Below, piece after piece: positions 27,999 to 38,471 of a DNA stretch of 64,000 nt (position 1 is its first letter; every line of letters starts with the position of its first letter). The notes beneath the pieces are model-generated. The model was not told the origin of the DNA. It was given only the letters and a program-made list of their open reading frames with translations, and made no database searches. This DNA is from Nymphaea colorata. Lineage: Eukaryota > Streptophyta > Magnoliopsida > Nymphaeales > Nymphaeaceae. The stretch lies in the NCBI RefSeq assembly GCF_008831285.2, contig NC_045147.1, positions 15,292,854-15,356,853 of the forward strand, in the 5' to 3' direction. Made by a program: the position numbers and the translations under genes.

Positions 27999-28154
27999 TC
28001 CAAATTCAAAGGAAACATGACAAGAAAAGGATCTGTTACCTAAAGATATACATAACATAAGGGTGGCCGTCAGGCCTCCAAATTCAAAGGAAACATGACA
28101 AGAAAAGGATCTGTTACCTAAAGATATACATAACATAAGGGTGGCCGTGAGGCC
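27999..28154. repeat. Perfect-length 78-bp tandem duplication running into a transposon-like end
   Basis: Copies 27999-28076 and 28077-28154 begin with TCCAAATTCAAAGG and end with AAGGGTGGCCGT.AGGCC. I see only one difference (C versus G in the last block). The last 18 or so bases of each copy match the left end of the GC-armed element that follows, so the duplication joins host flank to element terminus. Confidence 0.95.
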
Positions 28155-28227
28155 AGGCCGGCCCGCCGCCGGCCTGGGCCCAGGCCAGGATTTTTCGGGC
28201 TCAGCCCGGTTCGGCCCTTTAAGTTTA

Positions 28228-28261
<34 letters not shown>

Positions 28262-28391
28262 GTTTTAATAATATATATTTATTATTAATAAATATATTTT
28301 ATATTTAAAACATTATTTTATTATTAAAAAAGTTTTTTATTTTTAAACAGGCCGGGCCGGGCTACCCGGCCCGGTCCGATGCCCACCCCTA
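28136..28391. mobile_element. GC-armed, AT-cored non-autonomous TIR-like element
   Basis: The left arm (28136-28220) is built of GGCC/GGGCC/GCCGGCC blocks, the core (28221-28350) is almost pure A and T, and the right arm (28351-28391) again has GCCGGGCCGGG and CCCGGCCCGG. The outer ends are imperfect inverted repeats: TAAGGGTGGCCGTGAGG on the left and TAGGGGTGGGCATCGG when the right end is reverse-complemented. This end sequence is typical of hAT-like MITEs in plants. I found no clean 8-bp target duplication, so the class is an inference. Confidence 0.55.
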
Positions 28392-31300
28392 GATATAGAT
28401 ACACCAAAGTATAGACTTCGCTTCTTTTACCACAAAAAGAAAAGAACCAAGGTGGTGTCAAAGAATAGAATCAACACAACATAGATGGCTAGAAGGAGTC
28501 ACCTCGAACTGGATCCACAGGAAATTTCACAGGTGCCTGAGACTATGTTCGCAACAAGTGTTACCCTTCACCATTTAGAAATTCTGGCAAATGAGAAGGC
28601 CGTCTTCCATAATGAGTCCACAAGGGAAAAGACGAATTGATCAGTGTATGGATAATTTTCAGAAACTAGAGTTGGGAAAGCTAGGAGCCCGTCAAACAGA
28701 ATTGTCGCACCAGGAGCAAGGAGCCCCGGAAACAGCGTGGTTATGGTCTAATGATGTCACGGGTAGGTGGAATCTCCTGGAACAACACATTTTCTCAACT
28801 CACCATTCTATGCCATGACACAAAGAATGACAAGAGTCTCACATTTCGAGGTTCAGGTGGTGAATTCTTGCTTGCAGAGCATAGAAGAAGCAGTTCTTGC
28901 TGGCTTTAGTTTTTCAGTCGTACAGAAAGAAAAGGGGAATGAAAGCACATTTTTAGAAGAAAATATCAGTTTTGTCAAGTTATTTTCCACATTAAAGCCC
29001 GAATATTCAGAATCATTCAATCATATACATAAAAAGCAATCCATCTAAAAAAAAGGTCACTTTTGGCAGTGGTGTCAATAAAAGATTAAAAAGAATGATT
29101 CAGAATCCTTCTTTCCATTGTCAATATATTCAAACTCCAAAGATGGAAGAACAATGGCTTTGAAGGTCCAATCAAACACCTTGACTTTCCCACAAGGCTA
29201 GCATTTTATAAAATAGTGTTCAACTAGTAGTCTTTCATAAGAATCAAGAAGCCTGGTAGAAAAATGCTTTATTTCTAATTTTTTAGATCAATTTATCCAC
29301 AAGCTGTAACTCTACTACTTTATCAGCTCCTGCTGTTAACAGCAATCACAGACCCATCCAAGAAGGCACTCAAATGCTAATTATCCTAAAGCAAGGGCAT
29401 GGACATACTCTAACAAGGGCGAACAAAATTTCTGTAGAAACTACAGTTGATGAATACAACATCAAAGTAATGGCCGTGGAGATAAAAGCATCCAAAGCTC
29501 AAACCTTCAAGAGTAAGCTGAATCTAATCCACTTGCATATTTTGCTAAAGGGCCTCTCAAACTGCAGTTGTACCAGAAAGATAAAACCCAAAGCCTAAGT
29601 GGGCACTTGTTTGCAGCGTATCTGAATTTGTCAGGTGGAATTCCTTTGGTTATGGTCCTTTCAGCACTAGCCTGTGTAGAAGAAACATAAAGTTGTGAAA
29701 TTGCTTTTCTGATAAAAGAGCAAATGCTTCCTGCTCATTGCTGGGTTCAACTATGAAGTAGGCTCAAAGTATCTGAATAGTATGACTGCCAGCATTGGCA
29801 ATGTCAACATAAACCATAAAATGCGTACGAGCAACAATCACTATTGAATACCATTTTTTTCAGAGATTATTCAACTTTTGCAATAACACAACACTTTTGC
29901 ATAAAGTGGTATTAATTTCCACAACATAGCACCAACAGTGGAACAGATCTAAGAAGAAATCTAGCTCTACTGTCCCGGAACTATCTTAACGTTTTGTCAA
30001 ATCCCAACCATTTGGTCAACTAGTCCATTGAATAGGTTATTAACCAACCTGTATTCTGAATCAGCTACCAGTTGGTTAGACTAGTCAATTGGTCAGCTAG
30101 TCATGGGTCAACCAACTAATCCCTGACCCATATATATATATGTGTGTGTGTGTTTTCATATGAACAGATATATTTATTTGTTTATTTATAGTCAGTTCAA
30201 CTTGAACCAAGCCAGACCAACTAGTTCTGCTTAGTCATTTTAGGGTCTTGAACAACCTGTCTCCAACTTCTCCTTCTGGCAACTTAGCTTAACATTTAGC
30301 TCCAACATAAGTTATTCACTTTTAGGGAGAAATTGATTAACACATTTAAACTGATGTTGAGAACATACGACCTTAAGATCAATGAATTTAAGATTGGACT
30401 CCCAAAGCAAATTAATCAGACTCCCTTGCACAACGGCAGACTGGCAGTAACAGAAATCTAAATAAGTATGCAGAAAAACAGAATACAGAAACCACAAACT
30501 GCAAATAAAGAATTATACCAATCTAAATCACAAAATGTTCACTGGAATGATTCCGAAATTCAAAATTAAAAGGATTCAAGAGACTATATATATATATCAG
30601 AGTTTTAAACGGTGATGTTTTTCGCATGTATAATACAGCGAGCTTGAAAAAAATAAAAAAATACAGAAAAAATATGGTAAATTTTTAAAAATCTTAAAAA
30701 ACTAAAAACATGGGAAAAATAAAATAAGAAACTAATAACACAAACATCAAAAGATAATTAGGTTTGCAAGTAATAAAAAATAGAAAATGAAAAAAATTGT
30801 TTGGCATTAAAAAACTGAAAAAAATGAAAAAAGTGAAAAAAAATCATAAAACGCATTAAAAACGCATTTTTTAAAAATTTTAAACGGCCATTTAATTTAT
30901 CGGGTTTTCTGTGACTATATATATATATATATATGAAAAAAGTGAAAAAAAAATCATAAAACGCATTAAAAACGCATTTTTTTCATTTTTAACGTTTTTA
31001 AAAAAAAAACGCATTTTTTTAAAATTTTAAACGGCCATTTAATTTATCGGGTTTTCTGTGACTATATATACTGAATTCTGCAAATTCTGAATAGTGAATA
31101 CTTTAAAAATCTAACACCATTGACGTGTCTGTTGTGCCTTCTGGGGCTTAGAATAATTATCACAAACTTCAGACTGCTGACTTTGACAACTATCTAAAAG
31201 TCTACATATAAGATCCATAATATACATCGATATTTCTAGACAACCAATGTACTTGTGTCTGGCACTTTTGGACACTGACAGCTATACTGACACTCCCTAA

Positions 31301-32221
31301 GACTCCAAGGACACCCTAAATAGATTTTCTGCAAATATCAATCCCATGCATCTGCCAGTCTATTGATGTCATTTATAAAAGTATCTAATATCTATTAGGA
31401 ATTTATCATATATACTATGCTTGAAGCCTATTTTCCTCGATTTTAAGTTTTTAACTTAGAGATTTTTAAAGGTCAAGCTTACTTGCAGACCCTTCAAGTA
31501 GAGCTTACATGAGACAGAAGTAGAAGAGATGCATAATCTCTCTTTCTCATATATATGACGTACAAGCCAAGAAATCCAATGGGGTTAGCTAATTAGTGCC
31601 ATACCTAACTTCATCATCATGAAATCTAAAAACAACCCGTTCAAAGGATTTTGTGCCAGGGACTCTCACAACATCTACTTTGTAGGTACGCTTAGTTATC
31701 CAAATTCCAAGTGTTAAGTTAAAATGCTAAGCAAATGTAGAAATAGATCATCAAATGCATCAACACTTTTCAAGTTTAACTACACCCAAGAAGCTTTATT
31801 TTGTCCATGCTTTCTACAGGGATTTCACCTGCTAGCCAGGAAACCACAAGTTAAAGCCTCATCTAAAACAAATGAAGCACTCTTCTCTATAGAAATTCCA
31901 TAAACTCTACAGGAGCAAATCCAAGAATCACCAACATCTTCAAACACTAAATATACCAGAAAGTCTACTAAGGACAACTTAAATTTCTTTATCTTGGTTG
32001 GTTTAGAATCTTAGATATAGCAATAGTTGACTAAGGAAAATGAATATGCTTAGGAAGAAACTTCGCAATCGAACAGACAACGTACCTTTGCTCAACTGTT
32101 AGAAGCTTGCTCCATTATGAACAAAGTGCACAAAATAATCCCTGCTTACAACATCCAACATTCGTACAAACTGGTTAAGCTTTAACGGACACTGACAAGC
32201 ACTTCATAAGAAGGAGCTTTA
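28392..32221. other. Intergenic region downstream of the PPR gene
   Basis: The first few hundred bases below 32222 are probably the 3' UTR of the PPR gene, which reads leftwards. An open frame pair at 28591-29048 is unrecognised. A block at 30060-30240 contains repeated variants of GGTTAGACTAGTCAATTGGTCA, similar to a patch at 4440-4515, and is probably transposon debris. The large A/T-rich duplication at 30824 is listed separately. Otherwise nothing is supported. Confidence 0.5.
30824..31071. repeat. Direct duplication of about 109 bp with internal expansion
   Basis: Copy 1 (30824-30932) and copy 2 (30933-31071) share ATGAAAAAAGTGAAAAAAAA, the block ATCATAAAACGCATTAAAAA and the closing block TTATCGGGTTTTCTGTGACT followed by TA repeats. 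Copy 2 carries about 30 extra bases, including TTTTTAACGTTTTTAAAAA, which is itself nearly palindromic. Confidence 0.9.
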
Positions 32222-33859
32222 TCAAATAGCCGCCAGAATCCCTCCAGATTTTCCTAGTAAGGAACATTTCTTAAAATGCGTTGAACCAACACTGAAGTCA
32301 TCAAATGAAACTGTAATTACAACTTGGTTTGCTTCAGCTGGCATCCCAGCCTTCAAAAGGCGTGAGACTAGAGATATTACTGTAATTTCATCAGGTATAC
32401 AACCAACTTCCAACATCTTATGAAAAAGATTAACAGCTTCAGTCATTCTTCCTTTCATGCAATGACCAATGATTAAGATAGTATATGTCCATTTATCAGG
32501 AGAGCATCGCTTTTCCTCCATCTCGGAGAAAATTATGTTTGCTTCGTCCACATTTCCTGCCTTGCAGAACCCATCTACCACAGGGTTGTACATAAATGGT
32601 TGGGGAACAAGATTACTGTATTTTAACTGCCTCAGAAGATCGCGGGCCTGACTTAACCTATTTTGCTTGCACAAGCCATTGAGAAGAATGGCAAAAGTAT
32701 ATTCATTTGGAGATATATCTCGACAACCCATTTCATGCCAAAGGCCCATAGCGTCATCAAACTGTCCATTTCGGCAGCAACCATCTATCAAAGTTGAAAA
32801 GGTAACCACATCCGCCGGACATCCCTGAAATATCATTTGCTCGTAGACACGCTTGGCGGATGTCATATCTCCTATCTTTGCGTAACCGTCTATAAGGACA
32901 TTGTGAGTCACAGTATTGGGTCTCTTGCCGCAATCAACCATTTCCTTGTATAGCTTAGCAGCCTCTTCCATCCTTCCCACCTTACAATAACCTGAAATAA
33001 GAGATGTAAAGGATACTACATCCAACCAGCAAACTTTACTAGAAATAACTTCTTTCAGCAAAGCATGCGCTCTATCCACTTCATCAGCTCGACATAACCC
33101 ATCTATGAAAGTGTTGTATGTAATAGTGTCAGGTGAGCAACCAAAAGCTTTCATTTCAGCAAGAAAATCAAATGCCTCAAAGGCTTTCCCCTTCCTACAC
33201 AGACCTCTGATGATGATATTGAAGGAGCAAGTATCTGGACTGAACACCATTCCCGACCACTCCCTCAGTAAACGAACTGCCTCATCCTCCCGGTTCTTCC
33301 GGATCAAAACATTCAACAGAAGATTGACCACTACCACACCCAGCCTACACTTCAAGTCCCGAGCTTCAGCAACCAAACCAATTGCAGCATCAAGATCACC
33401 AGATCGAACGACACAAGAAACCAAAGAATTCAAACTGGACGCACACACCAAATGTGCTTTGCTTCTCATGGTGTGGAAAACTCTCCGCGCCGCATCGCAA
33501 TGCCCTGAAGAACTGAATTTTCTAACAAATAGGTTGTAGGCGTGCACAGAATGATGGAAATCAAGCTCCGCATCCGTCACGTGGAAGAACTCCAGCATCG
33601 AAGCAGGATCGTCCATGCACTTGATCACATGGAACGCGAGCTCCGCATTCAGCGACCCGCGTAGGAATCTGGCCCGGGCCTCCGACGGAGAACCCCGGCC
33701 CCCGTGAGCGAAAAGTGAGACGATGACCTTAACGATCCAGGGGTTAGGGTTTTCCGGGTATACTTCAGGGTAGGAGCTAGGGTCCGCGGCGTTCGACAGG
33801 AAATGATGGAAGGGGGGAGCGCCGAGAAACCGTCTGTGTCTCAGGCGCAGGAGAAGCAT
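32222..33859 (-). CDS. P-class pentatricopeptide repeat protein, probably mitochondrial
   Basis: This is a single intronless frame of 545 aa. The N-terminus (MLLLRLRHRRFLGAPP) is Arg-rich without acidic residues and predicts an organelle, most likely mitochondrial, presequence. From residue 105 the protein tiles exactly into 35-residue PPR motifs: 105-139, 140-174, 175-209, 210-244, 245-280 (one residue longer), 281-315, 316-350, 351-385, 386-420, 421-455, 456-490 and a partial one from 491. Typical motif cores are TYNTFIDGLCRADEVDRA and TFSTLIDGCCRNGQFDDA. No E, DYW or SMR domain follows, so it is a P-class RNA-binding protein expected to stabilise, splice or help translate an organelle transcript. 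It resembles the At2g06000 type of short P-class PPR, though I am not certain of orthology. The last 31 residues do not look repeat-like. The ATG at 33859 is the first in frame. Confidence 0.93.
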   Translation of the reverse strand: MLLLRLRHRRFLGAPPFHHFLSNAADPSSYPEVYPENPNPWIVKVIVSLFAHGGRGSPSEARARFLRGSLNAELAFHVIKCMDDPASMLEFFHVTDAELDFHHSVHAYNLFVRKFSSSGHCDAARRVFHTMRSKAHLVCASSLNSLVSCVVRSGDLDAAIGLVAEARDLKCRLGVVVVNLLLNVLIRKNREDEAVRLLREWSGMVFSPDTCSFNIIIRGLCRKGKAFEAFDFLAEMKAFGCSPDTITYNTFIDGLCRADEVDRAHALLKEVISSKVCWLDVVSFTSLISGYCKVGRMEEAAKLYKEMVDCGKRPNTVTHNVLIDGYAKIGDMTSAKRVYEQMIFQGCPADVVTFSTLIDGCCRNGQFDDAMGLWHEMGCRDISPNEYTFAILLNGLCKQNRLSQARDLLRQLKYSNLVPQPFMYNPVVDGFCKAGNVDEANIIFSEMEEKRCSPDKWTYTILIIGHCMKGRMTEAVNLFHKMLEVGCIPDEITVISLVSRLLKAGMPAEANQVVITVSFDDFSVGSTHFKKCSLLGKSGGILAAI

Positions 33860-34282
33860 TGAGGCATGTCCGCATAGGGAAGACGAGGAAAAAGATCATC
33901 CGAAGGCGGCGCTGCTCCGTGTACCGGCGTCGTCATCATCATCACCATCGCCGCCAACACCACTGCAGAAGAAGCCTAGCGCGTCTTCCGAGCGTCCCGC
34001 CCACCATTCCGTCTTCCTCATCGCGAGCAAGGCAAAGGCAACATGGCAGAGAGAACGAGAGCAAGCGAGGGTAAGAGGGTTTTGGGAGGGGACAGAGGAG
34101 GGCAGATTTTAGTTTAGGTAGGGCAGCCTTGTAGCCGGGTGTGGTGACGCACCCATCAAAGGATTTAAATCTTAGTACTACAAAACCCAATCTCAATTTT
34201 TACCATCTGAAGCACGAAAGTCCACTGATTAGATAAGAATTAGTACGTCCTCGAGGAAAAATCTATAAAACATCCGCCAACC

Positions 34283-34600
34283 TGATTTCCAAATTTCTGA
34301 ATCAGATTCAAATCTGACTTTCATTTTCATGTCATATCTGAATACAAATCGGATTCCAACCACATTATCATACGTTAAAAACTGATTTTCAAAGTACATG
34401 GACATGTCCATATTGGACATACGATATATTATTGGCAACTAATTCTGAATCTGAATTAATATCTCATTTAACATTTATTTTAAACTAGATAAACAAATAA
34501 AAAAACAGTATCCAATTCAGTTTCTTAATTTTAGATTTTTTTTCTTTTCATACCCGAAGCATTTCAGTGAGGTATCTGATCCAAATTCGACACCATCCCC
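34283..34600. repeat. GATTC/GAATC-rich dispersed repeat, copy 2
   Basis: The segment contains CTGAATCAGATTCAAATCTG, AATACAAATCGGATTCC and GGTATCTGATCCAAATTC, and ends GACACCATCCCCCA. It is the same compositional family as 23712-24064, with a comparable terminal motif (TGGGGGATGGTGTC when reverse-complemented). Confidence 0.5.
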
Positions 34601-34679
34601 CAGTTCAAAAGAAATTTGATACCAAACACGTGTGTCTTTAGTGGGATTTGATTTTTTCTAACAAATTGTACGTAACTGG

Positions 34680-34965
34680 TGGGTGGTCGGACAAGCAGCT
34701 GGTAAGAGGCTAGTTCCGAATTCGACTCTCATGAGTAGTAAACCCTTGTACAGGCCGACGTTATATGCCTGTGCAACATGTAGATAAAAGATGCAACACC
34801 GAGAAGTTAACTTGCTAGTGAAAACACACGCAATAGAACATCTGATACGAAAAACAGCGGATCGCGACGTGAGAATTCGGCAAGATGTTGCTACAGAAAT
34901 CAGTACAGGGTTTAGAGCGGCCTTCCCTGCCGCCCACAAACAATTTTTTTTTTTTTTTTTTTGGT
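34680..34965 (+). mobile_element. Possible tRNA-derived SINE ending in a T tract
   Basis: GGTGGTCGGACAAGC near 34683 resembles a pol III A box. ATTCGACTCTC at 34720-34730 resembles a B box (GGTTCGANTCC) at about the right distance. The segment ends with 18 T residues at about 34945-34962. Short T tails are known for the plant Au-type SINEs. No target duplication was identified, so this is tentative. Confidence 0.3.
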
Positions 34966-35955
34966 AATGAAAACGAAGGTACGTGCTAGGCTTGACGTAT
35001 GACAGGCTCGGCCACTAAGATTGCAAGTATGCAATTCTGACTGCGCCAGGAAGCTGGGTGCAGGCCCATGAAGAGATAAAAATGGACCCTAATCAGAGAA
35101 CAGAAGAGCATGAAGAATAATATTGAAGTCCCCCAAAATCTACAAATTTTATTAATGTTTCTATAAGAAATGATTCCTCCGATTCAACCAATAACACGAA
35201 TAACAAAAATGGTAGTCAAAATTTTCAGCCCTGTAATGAGGCATTATTCTGAAACGTGGGGAAAAAGAACAAAAAACCAGAAAACTGGGCAAACTTATGA
35301 AAGCAGTACCGGTATCTTCAGGAAAACTATAATATACATAGGATACTGCCGCCATCTATTACTTTTTTTTTTTCCTTTTCGCTAGTTGCTCCTATTTATA
35401 ATTTACATGAGGTAGAATGCTGGAAACCTCTTGCTTTCACACATCCATTAAGTGGTACGATTCTCTCACCCACCACAGCGAATGAAATGATTCCCGATAA
35501 TATACACCTGAAAACAAACAGAACCATCAAAGAAATATAAATAACCAATAATTGGTAAAAACTTTTCCTGAAACTTCAATATTTTTTAAAAAATAAAAAC
35601 AATCTCAAAGTGAATTTGTACAAACCACACCTCACCTTCTCTCAGATAAAGAAACAGCCACGGAAACATGGCCTATTCACAGAAGCAATCCTGCCAAAAC
35701 TCTAATATGAGCAGAAGCAAGAAATAGTACACAAGAAACTATATACAACATTGAAAAGACGTGGACTCCAAACACACCTGAAGCAACCAAAATTGCATGA
35801 AGGTTTCGAGGTTGGGAACTAGATTATAGTTGAAACAGCAGCAATAAATCAGCTCAAGCTACGCACTGTTGGAACAGAATACCAATCCAGAAAACCAGTG
35901 ACACGTCAGCTCAAGGAAAGTTCCGCTGGAAGAATGGGAACCCAGGTGCATAGTG

Positions 35956-37145
35956 CTATCTGAACACAAGGCTTCCATTCTGTTGGCATCTCAAGCTCTC
36001 AATAAGCGACTGGTAGAAGCACTTCAGTGTCTTCATGTCGCCACTCTGTGCAATGATGAAGTTTGTAAAGAACAACATAAGGTATCAAAACCAAGTCAAC
36101 CTTGACCAATAAAACTAAACCACAAACACACCAACGGCCCAAAGGAAAAGGAAAAAGGAGAACTGAGAATAACAGAATGGTCCAATAAATCGTGGATTAC
36201 ACTACAGGGTTCCTCTTCCAGCTTCCCTTCACAGAGAACAGCAGGCTAACAGATTAAAGAAGGCAAAAGAAAGTGAAGCTGCCTATTATAACTTTCCACA
36301 ATAACATCATACAAATACACCACTCTGAAGTACATAGTGGAAGATAACAAGCCGGAAAAAAAAGATGCCTACGGATGACCATTTAGATGCTCATTTTCCA
36401 CATCCACAACACATCTGAAGCACATAGTGGAAGGTAACAGAAATTAAAGATGCCTACAGAGAACCTTTTATTGCTCATTTCAAATATCACAAGTACAGCA
36501 CTTTGAAGTTTGAAGTACACAATGGAAAACCAAACTAACACAGCGTATGTAAATGAGCCAGAAGAAGAAAACCGTTACCTGTAATTTTTGGCAATACTGT
36601 TCAGCTAGATTTTGTGGGCAGTGCGCTGCTGGAAAGCCCTTTGTCACGAAATGAATAAGAAATTCATCACCAAGATTCTCGTACATGACTTTCTGAGCCA
36701 CAACAATTTCCCCAAGAAGGACAAGCTGGCACGAGAGTTTTCAAGATGGTAAAACATCCAATAAGATGCAAACAAAGAACTCAGTAAAAACTTAAGCAAC
36801 AACGTACATAGTATTGACCCCTTCCAATCATATTTGACAATTTTTATGTCCTCTTATTTTTACCTAAGTTTTAGGATTTTCTCATTTTTCTAAAAAGTTG
36901 CTAATACCTTCTCGAGAAAAACAACTTTACGAAAAAAACCCAAGAAAAATATTTGTGGCGATGGTGCCTATTCATAATGATAACTTATTGCATAATGTAC
37001 TTCACGAATGCCTATTAAGTGACCTTTGCACAACAAAAGTTCAGAAACACACAGATCTCCAATGAGTGATACTCAATCATATATGCATCTCCTCCATCAG
37101 TTTTCATACCTATCACATACCAGAGCTTTATGATACCAATGTGAA

Positions 37146-37197
<52 letters not shown>

Positions 37198-38432
37198 TCC
37201 ATTTGAGGGGATCTCAATGTTAACATGATGTAAAAAGCTTCCCAAAAAAATTGTGAATCTGGACAAGATGTGTGCTAACATAATGTAACAAAACCTTCCG
37301 AAAAGATTGTTTCACCAAATTAATCAATAAACCATGGCCTGTGTTACACACGAAACAGATCTGCATGAAAAATATGCCACCATATTCACCAAGTATAAAT
37401 ATGTGAGTATTAAGTATGCTTTCAAAGTTATAACGAAAACCTTCTTACACAATCATGTAACAGGTTAAATAATTTACTAACATCTATGATGCCAGATTTG
37501 CAAATGAATTTATGTTGACGAGACAAAAGTTTATAGTAAAAGGATGAATTTGTCAACATTCACTTCAATAAAAAACTTACTGTATTGGCATCACGCAGCT
37601 CAAAGGAACTGTCCAGCACACTATATAAGCAACAGTTGGGTGCAAATGACTCAATAATAAATGTCCGAAAACCAGGTACCTGGAAAACAGTCAAATAATC
37701 ATTATCAATTAAGAAACCATTCAAGTGGTGGAGACATAATTCACAAACTTATACGTGCAACAACCACGACAAATTAATAGATAAAATTTAAGAAACATAA
37801 TATGAATAGAAAATTTCACCTTTTCTTCACCATTAGACCTGGAACACCAATCTTTTATGAGTTTCACAAAAATCTGCACACAAGCCTGTATACATAAAAG
37901 AAGTGAATGATCGTCTTTAAGTCTGCAATCATGTGCATGTTTTAGATTTGAGTCATCCAAAACCGGCCATCTGGTGTGGCATCCAGCATTTGAAAGTTTC
38001 CTTACTACAAAAATGTAATTACATGGCAGAAGATGGAATTTTACAATATAGGAACAAAAATAATTAATTGTTCGATGTTTTGCATCATATTCAGACAAAA
38101 CTAAGTTTACTGACTTCCCAAATCTTATAAAACCTGACTACACATCAAAATTCATGATTTTATTCTTGAATGCAAAACAAACTTTTAGATACATAGAATC
38201 CACCTAAGTAGTTGGATTTATCAAAAAAAAAAAAAAAAAAAACTCAAAGATGACGAACAGGATGGAGGCACTTAAACAGTAGATAAAATGAATGGTTATG
38301 TCTATAACTCCGTATATGTATATGTGAAAGAGAGAGAGAGAGAGAGGTTCGATCTTCACTACAAGCATCAAACACCAGACTACTTTGTAACTGTCCTCTA
38401 GCATTTAATCAGAGATCGAGAGAGTAGATGTC

Positions 38433-38471
<39 letters not shown>

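Larger units (their letters stand above)
33860..35955. other. Intergenic region between the PPR gene and the 3' end of exportin-T
   Basis: 33860-34140 is the GC-richer promoter/leader side of the PPR gene, with a CAT/CAC/CGC-rich patch near 33935-33985 that gives a spurious His-rich frame. 34283-34600 is a GATTC-rich repeat and 34680-34965 a SINE-like segment, both listed separately. 35100-35955 is AT-rich and probably includes the 3' UTR of the exportin gene, which ends at 35956. Confidence 0.55.

Noticed and set aside
27897-28136. Small protein with a repeated motif
   Set aside because: The repeat is just the 78-bp tandem duplication translated; the flanks are noncoding.
33105-33539. 144-codon plus-strand frame
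   Set aside because: It is a shadow of the PPR gene on the opposite strand.
33859-34074. His/Arg-rich 71-codon frame
   Set aside because: It is produced by a CAT/CAC/CGC-rich patch in the PPR promoter side, with no homology and no support as a gene.
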